Positions 30,610 to 41,820 are shown, counted from the stretch's first letter. The stretch is DNA of 64,000 nucleotides from Prochlorococcus sp. AG-347-L02 (GCA_003281255.1 QCCL01000001.1:204964-268963), one strand, 5' to 3'. Program-made: numbers and translations. The notes: generated by a model from the letters alone, not told the origin.

Positions 30610-31266
30610 ATGGGAAACATTACAGCAAAACTTGTAAAAGATCTTAGAGACAAAACTGGCGCAGGAATGATGGACTGCAAAAAAGCACTTAACGAAACTG
30701 AAGGAAATCTAGATAAAGCTTTGGAATGGTTAAGAAAGAAAGGCATAGCTAGTGCTGAAAAGAAATCGGGAAGAGTAGCGGCAGAAGGGTCAATTGGTAG
30801 TTATATACATACTGGATCAAGAGTCGGAGTTTTACTAGAGTTAAATTGTGAAACTGATTTCGTTGCTAGAGGTGATATATTCCAATCTCTGTTGAAGGAT
30901 GTCTCAATGCAAGTAGCAGCATGCCCAAATGTTGAGTATGTATCAATTGATGAAATACCAGAAGATGTTGTGGAAAAAGAAAAGCAGATTGAAATGGGAA
31001 GGGATGATTTATCTGGAAAACCAGAACAAATTAAAGAAAAAATAGTTGAAGGGAGAATAGCAAAAAGACTTAATGAGCTTGTTTTGCTTTCACAACCCTA
31101 CATTAAAGATAGTTCTCTAACAGTTGAGGATCTTGTTAAACAAGCAGCTGCAAAAATTGGGGAAAATATTAAAGTAAGACGTTTTACAAGATATACATTG
31201 GGTGAAGGTATAGAAAAAAATCAGATGGACTTTGCTGAAGAGGTCGCATCAATGCAAACAAATTAG
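30610..31266 (+). CDS. tsf: Elongation factor Ts
   Basis: [29 protein letters not shown]. Confidence 0.98.
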   Translation: MGNITAKLVKDLRDKTGAGMMDCKKALNETEGNLDKALEWLRKKGIASAEKKSGRVAAEGSIGSYIHTGSRVGVLLELNCETDFVARGDIFQSLLKDVSMQVAACPNVEYVSIDEIPEDVVEKEKQIEMGRDDLSGKPEQIKEKIVEGRIAKRLNELVLLSQPYIKDSSLTVEDLVKQAAAKIGENIKVRRFTRYTLGEGIEKNQMDFAEEVASMQTN

Positions 31267-31270
31267 TCAC

Positions 31271-32353
31271 TTGAATGATTTGAATAATTTCAATAATTAC
31301 ATAGATATAGGTAAAATTAATTCTCAATTAGAGAGAGCAAACATACAAAAAAGAATATTAACTAGAAATATCTACAGGGAATATGAACTTTATCTTAATC
31401 TAGTAAGAAATCTACTTTTCATCTCTGTAGAAAAAGGCCTTAATCAAATATATAGTTATTCAACAATTAATGATAATTTTTTAAATGAAAATGAATTCTA
31501 TAGTCTTTTTGAAAAAATAAGTAAATTAATAATTACGAATTTGCCTTTTTTAACGGTAGAACAATTAAAGATAAATGAGATTGAAAAAAATATAAATAAG
31601 GAAGTTAATTCTACTATTTTTGATAGTTCCACAAAAATAAAGGATGAGCAAAAAGAAAAATTTCAATATGAAGATGGTTTTCAATTAAAAGAACCCACTC
31701 AGTTAGAGATTACTGAAGACTTTTCAATTACTTCTGAATATTATCAAGTTCATAATTATGAGAGATTCGGATCACTTGATTTAGATAATAACCACCACAA
31801 TAATTATTTATCTAAAAACAATATTTTTGAAAATTTAGGAGTTGAAAAACAATTTATTTCCTCCTTATTTGAATTAATAGGAGATGAAAAGGTGGAAAAA
31901 CCAAGATATCAAGAAAAAGAAAATATTAATCAAATTGATAATTTACCAAAAAATCAGATTCTTGATAAATTTGATTTAATAGACAAGTCATTGGAAAATT
32001 TACTATTGAATCTTTCATATAATATTAATCAAGAATTATTCAAGGCAAATCTAATAAAAAAGATGATATCTAAAGATTCCTTTGATTACTTAGTAGGCAA
32101 AAATTTTTTGATAAAACATCCATATCCTTTTGTTATTAATTTCGAATTAAACTTAAATCGGTCATCATTAATCGAAAATAATTTTTCAAGCATTATTTTC
32201 TTCAATATATCTGCTGTTGAGTTAGAGTTTAAAAATCTAAATCTTTCTATTCAAAGGAACAAAATAAATGAGCTAAAAAATCAATTTCAGCGTTTGATTA
32301 AAAAAGAGACATATTGGAGGCAAAAAGAAATAACATTGAATAAGATACGTTGA
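31271..32353 (+). CDS. Hypothetical Asn-rich protein; TTG start proposed
   Basis: Long intact ORF. Track start at 31232 lies inside tsf. Confidence 0.7.
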   Translation: MNDLNNFNNYIDIGKINSQLERANIQKRILTRNIYREYELYLNLVRNLLFISVEKGLNQIYSYSTINDNFLNENEFYSLFEKISKLIITNLPFLTVEQLKINEIEKNINKEVNSTIFDSSTKIKDEQKEKFQYEDGFQLKEPTQLEITEDFSITSEYYQVHNYERFGSLDLDNNHHNNYLSKNNIFENLGVEKQFISSLFELIGDEKVEKPRYQEKENINQIDNLPKNQILDKFDLIDKSLENLLLNLSYNINQELFKANLIKKMISKDSFDYLVGKNFLIKHPYPFVINFELNLNRSSLIENNFSSIIFFNISAVELEFKNLNLSIQRNKINELKNQFQRLIKKETYWRQKEITLNKIR

Positions 32354-32375
32354 AAAAATAACTCTTTTTTCAAAT

Positions 32376-34847
32376 GTGACTATTAGCGGGAATAATAATA
32401 ATAAATTAATTAAAGATTGGATAAGACCTCTTCAAAAATCTCTTACTATTGAAACTGAAAACAAATTTATTAATACTTTAGGAAGAGAAAAATATTTTAA
32501 TGAATATTTGCACGAATCATTAAAAAAACTAGATAATCTAAATCTCTCAGACGAATATTTAAGGATATTTTATGAATTTTCTAAAAAATATAATGAATAT
32601 AATAAATTAGATGAAAATCAAAGAAAAAGGTTAATTATAGATACAAGAAAAAATCTTTATAGACTAGGTAAAACTCTAGAAATAGAAGATTCTAATAATA
32701 TTTCTAATAATATTTCTAATAATGTTTTTCTGAATAAAGCTGATTCAAGTTTGTCTTTTGATTCAGATATTTCATTAATAAAAAATGTAGGAAAAGTTTA
32801 TAAAAATAAGCTTAATGAATTAGGGATATTTCATATAAAAGATCTAATAAATTATTTCCCACGAACATATCTAGACTATACGAATAGAGTCAAGATAATA
32901 AATTTAAAACCAGATAATTTATACACGTGTATCGCAAATGTTAAAAGATTTTATATTCATAAGAGTAAAAAAAATAGTAATTTATCAATAATGAATATTG
33001 TAGTTTCTGATGAAACGTCTTCAATAAAGGTTACAAAATTTTTTTTAGGAAGAAGATTTAGATCTTACTCCTTCTTTACATCTCAAAAATCTTTGTATAC
33101 TCCTGGAACTAAATTAGCCATTTCCGGTAAGGTTAAATTGACAGAGTATGGCAAAACTTTTGTAGATCCGCAGATTGAAATTCTTAAGGATAACAATGAT
33201 AATTTTAATTTCTCAGGCAAAATATTACCCTTATATTCATTAGGTGAAGCATTATCAAATATGAGTTTTATTAAACTTATGAAAAAGGTACTAATTTATG
33301 CAAAGCAAAATCCAGAAATTTTAAATAAAAAGCAACTTGATTCATTATCTTTATTATCAAAAGGGGAGTCATTGATTAATATTCATTTTCCACCAACTCA
33401 ACAGGCACTTATTGAGTCAAAAAAACGTTTGGTTTTTGATGAGTTATTCCTACTTCAAATAAAGTTCCTACTTAGAAAAAGAAAGAAGAATAAAAATGTA
33501 ACTTCTCAACAATTTCCTCAAAAGAAATCTTTATTAAAAGAATTTTTAAATACTTTTCCTTTTGAATTAACAAAATCTCAAGAAAATGTTTTAAATGAAA
33601 TTAAGAAAGATTTATCTAATCCCGCACCAATGTCTAGATTGCTTCAGGGAGATGTGGGAAGCGGCAAAACCATAATTGCAATAGCGTCTCTTTTACTTGT
33701 TATTGAAAAAAATCTGCAAGGTGCATTTATGGTCCCAACTGAAGTATTAGCAGAACAGCATTATAAAAATTTATTAAAATATTTGAACCCCCTTTTAGTA
33801 TCTGTTGAACTACTTACTGGGAATACTCCTCAAAAAAAGAGAAAAGAAATTTTCTCTAATTTGAATAATGGATTAGTTGATATCCTCGTAGGTACTCATG
33901 CATTATTTGAGGATAAAGTCATCTTTAATGCATTAGGGATGGTGGTGATTGATGAACAACATAGATTTGGAGTTACACAAAGAAATAGATTACTAAATAA
34001 AGGAGAAAATACTAACTTGTTATCAATGACAGCAACACCAATTCCAAGAACTCTTGCGCTTTCTATTTATGGTGATTTAGATGTGAGTCAAATTACAGAA
34101 CTCCCTCCTGGGAGAGTTCCGATAACAACAAAAATAATTTCAGAAGATGATTTAACTAACTTGTTCAAGATTGTTGAAGATGAGATCAATAAGGGAAAGC
34201 AAGCTTATGTGATTTTGCCACTTATAGAAGATTCAGAAAAAATGAATTTAAGCTCCGCAAAGAAAACATTCAAACATTTATCAGAAGAGGTATTTTCTAA
34301 CAAAAAAGTTGGATTATTACATGGCAAATTAGGTTCACAAGAAAAGAATGAAGTTATAAATTCTTTTTTAAAGAATGAAATTAATATATTGGTATCAACC
34401 ACAGTAATTGAGGTTGGCATTGATGTGCCTAATGCCACAATAATGATTATTTATAATTCGGACAGATTTGGATTGTCCCAGCTACATCAATTAAGGGGGA
34501 GAGTTGGTAGAGGATCAACAAAATCTTTTTGTTATCTGGTAACCCCCGATAAAAATGGATTAGAAAATAAACGACTTTGTGTTTTGCAAAAATCTAATGA
34601 TGGCTTTTATATTGCTGAAAAAGACTTGGAGCTTAGAGGACCAGGTCAGATTTTAGGATATAGACAATCCGGATTACCTGATTTCGTATTGGACAATTTA
34701 CCTAACAATAAATTTCTTATTGATAAGGCTCGAGAAGAGGCTATTAAGATTGTTAGTGATGATCCTGATTTAAAAGAAAATATTGTTTTAAGGAATATAC
34801 TTATTGATAACTCTGATAATAAATTCATTCATGATTTCTTAAATTGA
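32376..34847 (+). CDS. recG: ATP-dependent DNA helicase RecG
   Basis: LLQGDVGSGKTIIA, DEQHRFGVTQR, RGRVGRG. Confidence 0.96.
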   Translation: MTISGNNNNKLIKDWIRPLQKSLTIETENKFINTLGREKYFNEYLHESLKKLDNLNLSDEYLRIFYEFSKKYNEYNKLDENQRKRLIIDTRKNLYRLGKTLEIEDSNNISNNISNNVFLNKADSSLSFDSDISLIKNVGKVYKNKLNELGIFHIKDLINYFPRTYLDYTNRVKIINLKPDNLYTCIANVKRFYIHKSKKNSNLSIMNIVVSDETSSIKVTKFFLGRRFRSYSFFTSQKSLYTPGTKLAISGKVKLTEYGKTFVDPQIEILKDNNDNFNFSGKILPLYSLGEALSNMSFIKLMKKVLIYAKQNPEILNKKQLDSLSLLSKGESLINIHFPPTQQALIESKKRLVFDELFLLQIKFLLRKRKKNKNVTSQQFPQKKSLLKEFLNTFPFELTKSQENVLNEIKKDLSNPAPMSRLLQGDVGSGKTIIAIASLLLVIEKNLQGAFMVPTEVLAEQHYKNLLKYLNPLLVSVELLTGNTPQKKRKEIFSNLNNGLVDILVGTHALFEDKVIFNALGMVVIDEQHRFGVTQRNRLLNKGENTNLLSMTATPIPRTLALSIYGDLDVSQITELPPGRVPITTKIISEDDLTNLFKIVEDEINKGKQAYVILPLIEDSEKMNLSSAKKTFKHLSEEVFSNKKVGLLHGKLGSQEKNEVINSFLKNEINILVSTTVIEVGIDVPNATIMIIYNSDRFGLSQLHQLRGRVGRGSTKSFCYLVTPDKNGLENKRLCVLQKSNDGFYIAEKDLELRGPGQILGYRQSGLPDFVLDNLPNNKFLIDKAREEAIKIVSDDPDLKENIVLRNILIDNSDNKFIHDFLN

Positions 34848-34904
34848 AAACTATCATTGTAATTTTTGATATATATGCCACTATAAATCAATTGCAAATT
34901 TCAA

Positions 34905-35588
34905 TTGAAAATTTGGAATAAAATACCAATTAAAGATAATGGAGATAAATTAATAGCTATACCTAGCTGCCTAAAGTTTCTAGATCCCCACCCTTACTCA
35001 CATTTAGGAGCACCTTACAAAGATAAAACTTCTATTTGGAAATTAAGGGAGGAGGTCGTAAATAGATTAGTAAAAGTAAACGATTGTTTGATATCAAAGA
35101 GTAGTTTTAACCTTTTAATTTATGACAGTTGGCGACCTTTAGAAGTTCAGGAATTTATGTTTAAAAGAGCATTTTTATTAGAGTGTGAAAAATCCGATAT
35201 TGATATTTCTTTTGAAAATATAAAATCTTATCCATCTATTTTAAAAAAAGTTGAAAAATTTTGGGCATATCCATCTTATGACACTAGGTGTCCCCCCCCT
35301 CATTCAACTGGGGGTGCATTGGATGTTTGTCTATCAGATAAAGACGGAAATCTTGTTGAAATGGGAAGCATGGTTGATCAAATGGATGAGACCTCAAATC
35401 CTTATTTTTATGCAAACATAAAGAATGAAGAAGCAATTATTTGGAATAGTAGAAGAAATTTATTAAGGGAAATTATGACTAAATTCGGATTTGCTCAACA
35501 TCCTAATGAATGGTGGCATTTTAGTTATGGTGATCAATTATGGGCTTGGAAAAATAAAAAAGCAAATGCCTTTTATGGAAAAATTTAA
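34905..35588 (+). CDS. D-alanyl-D-alanine dipeptidase (VanX/DdpX-like)
   Basis: YDSWRPLEVQEFMF, HSTGGALDVCL, EWWHFSYGDQLWA. Confidence 0.88.
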   Translation: MKIWNKIPIKDNGDKLIAIPSCLKFLDPHPYSHLGAPYKDKTSIWKLREEVVNRLVKVNDCLISKSSFNLLIYDSWRPLEVQEFMFKRAFLLECEKSDIDISFENIKSYPSILKKVEKFWAYPSYDTRCPPPHSTGGALDVCLSDKDGNLVEMGSMVDQMDETSNPYFYANIKNEEAIIWNSRRNLLREIMTKFGFAQHPNEWWHFSYGDQLWAWKNKKANAFYGKI

Positions 35589-35591
35589 AAT

Positions 35592-37379
35592 CTATTGATT
35601 TTCATTTAGTAAATTCAATATATAATTTTCATCTTGAGTATTTATAAAATCTCCGAAATCCAAATCCAGATTACTCTTCCAATTATCAAATAATGGATGA
35701 AGAGTTTTTTCTAAATCGTTAAGTTCCATTTTTTGTAAAAATGGTTTAGCAAGCCTTTGCAGATTTTTACTTCCCCCCAACCATAATTGGTATTTGTTTT
35801 GCCCACTTCCAACAAGCGCTAATTCGGCCATATAAGGCCTCGTACATCCATTCGGACATCCTGTCATTCTGAACAATATTGTCTTTTGTATTTTTAGATC
35901 TAATAGTAAATTTTCAATCCTTTTTAATACATCAGGTAATATTCTTTCAGCTTCAGTCATTGCAAGACCACAAAGTGGTAAAGCAGGACAAGCCAAAGCA
36001 TGTCTTTGTATTTCATTAATGTTTTCTAAATTTTCATATCCAATTTTTGATAGAGATTTTTGAATTTCACCTTTGTTTTTATTGGCTATATTACAAAGTA
36101 AAATATCTTGATTAGGTGTGAGTCTTAAATCTAAATTATATTTTTTAACAATACTTGTGATGGTGTTCTTCTTCACTCCAGATAATCTCCCTGATAATAA
36201 TGGTAAACCTACGAAATAGGAGGTTTTATTTTGTTTATGCCAACCTAGGTAATCAATAAGAACCTTATCAGGTTCTTTTCTGATTTTTTTAATTTCTTTT
36301 TTGAAATACTTATCAAAAAGTATTTTTTTGAACCATTTAATACCTTTTCTATGAAGAAGATATTTCATTCTCGAATTTTTTCTTGATTTTCTATCACCAT
36401 AATCTCTTTGAATAGCCACAATGCTTTGTATTAATTCATAAACATCAGGTTCTTCAACATATCCAAGTGGATCTGCAATTCTGGCAAAGGTCTCTTCATT
36501 ATTATGTGTGCGACCCATACCACCTCCAACATAGAAGTTGCACCCCTCTAAGCTTCCATCTTTAGACGTAAAGGCAACTATTCCTATGTCATTGGTAAGA
36601 AGATCAACAGAATTGTCTCCAGGAACTGTAACAGCACATTTAAATTTTCTTGGTAAATAAGTTGAACCATAAAGAGGCTCATCTTTTATCCCACTAAAAA
36701 CATTATCTTTGAATTGAAGCTTCCTAATTGCTTCAATATCTTTGTCAGGCTTTATGGTGTACTCTAAATCTCCATCAGCCCAAAGCTCTAAAAAAGTACC
36801 TTGGCCAGCCATTGGGGTGAGAAGATCTGCAACTTTTTTTGCCAATGCTCTTGCAATTTTATAGTCTGGCGAAGCAAATGGAGCCGCAGGAGCCATAACG
36901 TTTCTATTTATGTCTCCACATGCAGCTAATGTGGAGCCCATTGAATTTACTATTGTTTGAATTACTTCCTTTAGGTTCTCCTTTCTAATTCCATGCATTT
37001 GAAAGGCTTGTCTTGTAGTGGCCCTAAGTGTTCCATTACCTAGTTTGTCAGATAATTCATCTAATGCTAAAAATAGTTTCCCAGGGACTTCACCTCCCGG
37101 ATTTCTCAATCTAAGCATCATTTGCCAATCTTTACTTTTGCCCGGCCTTCTATTTTCCCTATTGTCTTGTTGATAACTACCATGAAATTTTAATAACTGA
37201 ACTGCATCATTAGTAAAATGATCGCTCTCATTGACTAATTCAGTAGCAAGTGGTTCTTTAAGAAATTGGCTACTTTTTTTAAAATTTTCGAATTTAGAAA
37301 CTTCTAATCCATTTGCCAAACAAACAGTTTTTTCCTTGGAAGGATCTTTTTTCTTTTTTACTTTCTCAACCTTGATCAA
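35592..37379 (-). CDS. sir: Ferredoxin-sulfite reductase
   Basis: RATTRQAFQMHGI, CPALPLCGLAMTEAER, TGCPNGC. Confidence 0.92.
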   Translation of the reverse strand: MIKVEKVKKKKDPSKEKTVCLANGLEVSKFENFKKSSQFLKEPLATELVNESDHFTNDAVQLLKFHGSYQQDNRENRRPGKSKDWQMMLRLRNPGGEVPGKLFLALDELSDKLGNGTLRATTRQAFQMHGIRKENLKEVIQTIVNSMGSTLAACGDINRNVMAPAAPFASPDYKIARALAKKVADLLTPMAGQGTFLELWADGDLEYTIKPDKDIEAIRKLQFKDNVFSGIKDEPLYGSTYLPRKFKCAVTVPGDNSVDLLTNDIGIVAFTSKDGSLEGCNFYVGGGMGRTHNNEETFARIADPLGYVEEPDVYELIQSIVAIQRDYGDRKSRKNSRMKYLLHRKGIKWFKKILFDKYFKKEIKKIRKEPDKVLIDYLGWHKQNKTSYFVGLPLLSGRLSGVKKNTITSIVKKYNLDLRLTPNQDILLCNIANKNKGEIQKSLSKIGYENLENINEIQRHALACPALPLCGLAMTEAERILPDVLKRIENLLLDLKIQKTILFRMTGCPNGCTRPYMAELALVGSGQNKYQLWLGGSKNLQRLAKPFLQKMELNDLEKTLHPLFDNWKSNLDLDFGDFINTQDENYILNLLNENQ

Positions 37380-37466
37380 AGGACCAAAAAATATCTCTTT
37401 TTATACATTAGCGAAAAGCTTATTTAACTGGTAGTAAATTATAGTAAGTTAAGTCATATTTTTTTC

Positions 37467-39629
37467 TTGTCTAAATATTTACTTGAGATAGGAACAGAAG
37501 AGTTGCCCGCAAAATTTTCTCATTCTGTTCTAGAGCAATTTAAATCTTTAATAGAATTTGAATTGCATAAAAAGTTAATCAAATTCGAACATATAGTTGT
37601 TACCTCCACACCTAGGAGGATAGTTCTACTTCTCGAAGGTTTAGTTGATTATGCAGAAGATAAAATAATAGAAAGAAAAGGGCCTAAAGCAAATTCAGCA
37701 TATTTAAATGGATGTCCTACTAATGCTGCTTTAGGATTTGCAAATAGCTTAGATATAGATGTAGGTGAGCTAGAAATAAAAAATACAGAAAAGGGTGATT
37801 TTGTATTTGGAAGGAAAATTGAGAAAGGACTATCAACAAAAATTTCTTTGTCATCGATTATCCCAAAATTAGTAAAGAGTCTTCAAGGCCCTCGATTTAT
37901 GAAATGGGGGGCTGGGAACATAAAGTTTTCAAGACCTATTAGGTGGATTGCCTCTATTTATAATGATGAAATTCTTGATTTTGAATTTGATGAATGTGAT
38001 CCAAAGATCAAAATAAGTAATCAAACAAAAAGTCATAGGCTAATCAATAAAGTTTTAGAAGTTCAGAATCCTGATGATTTTTTTAGATTATTGAAACGAA
38101 ATAGAGTAATAGCTATTCGAAAAGAAAGAAAAGAAAGAATTGAAAGTTTAATAATTCAGGCATCTAAATCTTTAAATTTGAAACCTGACCTATCAGAAGG
38201 ATTACTAAATGAACTAACTGATTTAGTTGAATGGCCAGACTTAATAATTGGCAAATTTAGTGATGAATTTCTTGATCTTCCGGTTGAAGTTCTCTCAACA
38301 GTCATGAAAAGTCATCAGAGATACGTTCCTCTTTTATTGAAAAACAAAAGTTTTTCTAAACTTGATTTAAGCTCTGAAAAAAATATAAGTACAACTTTCT
38401 GCGTTATTTCAAACGGTCTTGAAGAATCAAATAATAATATTGCCAAAGGTAATGAGAAAGTATTAAGGGCAAGGTTCTCAGATGCAAAGTTTTTCGTAGA
38501 AAGCGACAAAAAAGTTACTTCCATCGAAAGAAATGAAAAGCTTAAATCTGTTTCATATTTGAAAGGACTTGGAAATATATTTCAGAGGGTAGAAAGGATA
38601 GAGGAAGTTACTAAAAAAATTCTTAAATTTTTAAATGATAAGTCTTTAGAAGAAAAAAAAATAATAATAGCTTCTAAATACTGTAAAAACGATTTATGTA
38701 GCGAAATTGTTTTCGAATTCCCTGAGCTGCAAGGAATAATGGGTGGTAAATATCTTAAATATGAGGGATTTAGTGAAGATGTTTGCTTGGCTGTCGCTGA
38801 ACATTATTTACCTTCTTTTTATAAAGATGCTTTGCCCTCCACAAAATATGGTGCAATAGTTTCAATAGCAGATAAGGTCGAAACTTTAATTAGTATATTT
38901 ATTTCTGGTAAACGTCCCAGTGGATCATCTGATCCATATGCTTTAAGAAGAAATTTGAATGGAGTGATTAAACTAATTTGGGATTATGAACTTGATTTAC
39001 CTTTAGATAAATTATTCAACGAACTTATTGATTTTTGGAAAATCGTATTTCCGAATTTAACTTTCTCAAGAGAAACAGTATTTAATGATTTAAATGAATT
39101 TTTAGTTCAAAGAATTGTTAGTCATCTTGAAGAAATATCACTAAGTAAAGAATTAATAAAGGCAGTTTGCTCTTCTGATGAATTATCTCAAAAAAGAGTA
39201 TTGAATATTGTGGATCTTAAAAATAGGATTAAATCTATTATGAATTTTAAAGAAAAGAATAACTTTAATGAAATTCAGAAGGTAATTACTAGGGTAAGCA
39301 AATTAGCAAATAATAGTGATCTTTCAAGAGACGTTCTCTCAACAAGAGATTATGTAAACACAAAACTTTTTGAAAAAGATTGTGAATACAAAGTTTTTGA
39401 ATTTATTGGAGAATTAGAGAAACTTTTTTCGGAAGGTTTTTGCAATTATTTGCTACTTCTAAATTTGTTTGAGATTAATGTAAAAACTATCGAGGATTTA
39501 TTTGATAATGAAAAGGGAGTTCTAATAATGTCAGAAGATTTAAAAATAAGAAATAATAGACTCAATTTGTTGAGCTTAATAAGAAATTATTCTCTAAAAA
39601 TAGCCGACTTTACACTTTTGAGCTCTTAA
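37467..39629 (+). CDS. glyS: Glycyl-tRNA synthetase beta subunit
   Basis: YLLEIGTEELPAKF, FPELQGIMGGKYL, SDPYALRR. Confidence 0.97.
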   Translation: MSKYLLEIGTEELPAKFSHSVLEQFKSLIEFELHKKLIKFEHIVVTSTPRRIVLLLEGLVDYAEDKIIERKGPKANSAYLNGCPTNAALGFANSLDIDVGELEIKNTEKGDFVFGRKIEKGLSTKISLSSIIPKLVKSLQGPRFMKWGAGNIKFSRPIRWIASIYNDEILDFEFDECDPKIKISNQTKSHRLINKVLEVQNPDDFFRLLKRNRVIAIRKERKERIESLIIQASKSLNLKPDLSEGLLNELTDLVEWPDLIIGKFSDEFLDLPVEVLSTVMKSHQRYVPLLLKNKSFSKLDLSSEKNISTTFCVISNGLEESNNNIAKGNEKVLRARFSDAKFFVESDKKVTSIERNEKLKSVSYLKGLGNIFQRVERIEEVTKKILKFLNDKSLEEKKIIIASKYCKNDLCSEIVFEFPELQGIMGGKYLKYEGFSEDVCLAVAEHYLPSFYKDALPSTKYGAIVSIADKVETLISIFISGKRPSGSSDPYALRRNLNGVIKLIWDYELDLPLDKLFNELIDFWKIVFPNLTFSRETVFNDLNEFLVQRIVSHLEEISLSKELIKAVCSSDELSQKRVLNIVDLKNRIKSIMNFKEKNNFNEIQKVITRVSKLANNSDLSRDVLSTRDYVNTKLFEKDCEYKVFEFIGELEKLFSEGFCNYLLLLNLFEINVKTIEDLFDNEKGVLIMSEDLKIRNNRLNLLSLIRNYSLKIADFTLLSS

Positions 39630-40950
39630 CTTTAATGCCTCCCTTTATTGAATAATTTTCTAGCATTTTTTCTACTTCTTTATTTCCCCTAACAGCACTA
39701 TCAACGGGTTGATATTTTAAAGGTGCTAGGGCTTTCCCTCTCAAAATCGAACCAAGTGTAAGCATTGTAATTTTAAGTTGCTGTAATGGTTTCATGGAAA
39801 CAACTCTTTTGTATAAGTAACTATCAAAAGTAAGTCTTTGTACATCCATGTCATCACACATCTCAACAAAGGCTTCTCTAGCAGAATCATTTCTGTAGAA
39901 AATATTTTGAAGGATTTCTAGCACCTTATAAGTAGTGCCATATTTTTTATCCCATTTTTTAAGATAGTTTTTCAAATCTTTTTCTGATGGAATTACTTGA
40001 CCGTTTTTTGATGCTTCAACAATTTCTTCAGCACACATTCTTCCACTTTTTGCCGCAAAATAAATACCCTCTCCAGAACTTTTTGTAACATAACCAGCTG
40101 CATCACCAACCAATGCCATTCTTCCAACAACTCTTCTTGGCCGTGGATGCTCAGGGATAGGGTGAGCTTCTACCTTTATTACTTCACCATTAACAAGTCT
40201 TTTCTTTGCCCTATTTCTTACACCCTCTTGAAGTCCTTTAATTAATGACTGATTCTTTTGCATGGTTCCAGTGCCAACAGCAACATGATCATATTTAGGA
40301 AATACCCACCCATAAAAATCAGGAGAAACATCAGTTCCGACATACATTTCAGCAAGATCTTCGTAGTAACTCATTTCTTCTTTAGGCAATTTGATTCTTT
40401 CCTGAAATGCTATTGCAACTTTATAATCTCCTGCATCCATTGCTTTTGCGACTCTGCTATTGGCTCCATCAGCTCCGATCAAAAGGTCAACAGTGAGCTC
40501 TTTGAGTTCCCCTTTTTTATCTCCATTTGTAAAATCTGAGTAGGAAAGCTTATATGGCCCTTGATTATTATCGCCAGTATCAATAGCAGTAACTAATCCA
40601 TTTATTAAAGTAGCACCAAGATCTGATGCTCTGTTGCGCATAAAGGCATCCATAACTTCTCTTCTACACATCCCAATAAACTCATTATCATTTTTCCCAT
40701 AAACTCTATCTAAACTTATATCTACCTCTCTATTAGATGGAGATATCATTCTCATATGCCTTACTTTTCTATCAATAATTGACTCGGGCAAATCAAATTC
40801 TTCGACCATGCAAAGTGGAATTGCTCCTCCACATGGTTTTGCGTTATCTAATTTTCTCTCGAAGAGCCAAGTTTTTATTCCAGCTTTAGCAAGTATTTCT
40901 GCCGCACATGAACCACTTGGACCTCCACCAATAACAGCTACCCTCAACAT
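39610..40950 (-). CDS. chlP: Geranylgeranyl reductase
   Basis: VAVIGGGPSGSCAAEIL, PCGGAIP, LVGDAAGYVTKSSGEGIYFAAKSG. Confidence 0.95.
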   Translation of the reverse strand: MLRVAVIGGGPSGSCAAEILAKAGIKTWLFERKLDNAKPCGGAIPLCMVEEFDLPESIIDRKVRHMRMISPSNREVDISLDRVYGKNDNEFIGMCRREVMDAFMRNRASDLGATLINGLVTAIDTGDNNQGPYKLSYSDFTNGDKKGELKELTVDLLIGADGANSRVAKAMDAGDYKVAIAFQERIKLPKEEMSYYEDLAEMYVGTDVSPDFYGWVFPKYDHVAVGTGTMQKNQSLIKGLQEGVRNRAKKRLVNGEVIKVEAHPIPEHPRPRRVVGRMALVGDAAGYVTKSSGEGIYFAAKSGRMCAEEIVEASKNGQVIPSEKDLKNYLKKWDKKYGTTYKVLEILQNIFYRNDSAREAFVEMCDDMDVQRLTFDSYLYKRVVSMKPLQQLKITMLTLGSILRGKALAPLKYQPVDSAVRGNKEVEKMLENYSIKGGIKVKSSKV

Positions 40951-41063
40951 ATGAAAAAAAATAATACTGTATATAAAAACTACATCTTTTTTGCTTATAA
41001 AAGTGCATTTCTTAAAATAATAGTTAATATCGAAATATCTTTTCCAAATTCACTTTTAAGATA

Positions 41064-41792
41064 TTGGAACTAAACAAAGATATCGATCAATTTGATATAC
41101 CACTTGCCAAAAGAACTTACCTAAATAACACAAGTTCAACATTATTAAGAAAATTATTAATATCTTCTCCATTTTTTTTACTTATCTTTTCTGTCGCTGC
41201 ATTACGATTAATTAGAAATATAGAAATAAGATCTTTTGGCAACATCAATTTTCAGGCTCAGATAAATCGCGACCATAGAATTTTGGGCCATTTACCTTAT
41301 GCGGAAATACCTAATGAGAAACTAGTTTTAATTGAGCCTAATATTCAAGTTCATATTGATATGCGTGATTCTTTGTTAGAGATGAGGGATGAAGCAAAAA
41401 AGAATGGGATATACTTAGTTTTCTTGAGTGGTTATAGATCAATAAATTTGCAAAATGATATCTTTTATTCTTTAAAATCTATTAGAAATCAAGAAGCGGC
41501 AGAAAGAGCTAGAGTTTCAGCCCCTCCAGGATATTCAGAACATAGTACAGGTTTCGCAATCGATATTGGTGATGCTACTCAAAGAGAGACAGACTTTGAA
41601 ATCGATTTCGAAAATACCGACGCCTTTAGATGGCTAACAAAAAATGCAGCTAAGTTTCACTTTAAGTTATCGTTCAACAAAGATAATAAATATATAGATT
41701 ATGAACCCTGGCATTGGAGATATGAGGGGTCAATTGAAGCATTAAAAGTTTTTGAAAGCTCAAATAGAAAATATATAAATCTAATTGATTAA
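41064..41792 (+). CDS. D-alanyl-D-alanine carboxypeptidase (VanY-like)
   Basis: SGYRS, PPGYSEHSTGFAIDIGD, EPWHWRYEG. Confidence 0.9.
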   Translation: MELNKDIDQFDIPLAKRTYLNNTSSTLLRKLLISSPFFLLIFSVAALRLIRNIEIRSFGNINFQAQINRDHRILGHLPYAEIPNEKLVLIEPNIQVHIDMRDSLLEMRDEAKKNGIYLVFLSGYRSINLQNDIFYSLKSIRNQEAAERARVSAPPGYSEHSTGFAIDIGDATQRETDFEIDFENTDAFRWLTKNAAKFHFKLSFNKDNKYIDYEPWHWRYEGSIEALKVFESSNRKYINLID

Positions 41793-41820
41793 TTTAATTA
41801 TTCAATTAGATTATATTTTT
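41778..41820 (+). terminator. Probable intrinsic terminator overlapping the 3' end of the VanY-like gene
   Basis: 11-bp arms aatctaattga (41778-41788) / tcaattagatt (41802-41812), then atattttt. Confidence 0.5.
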
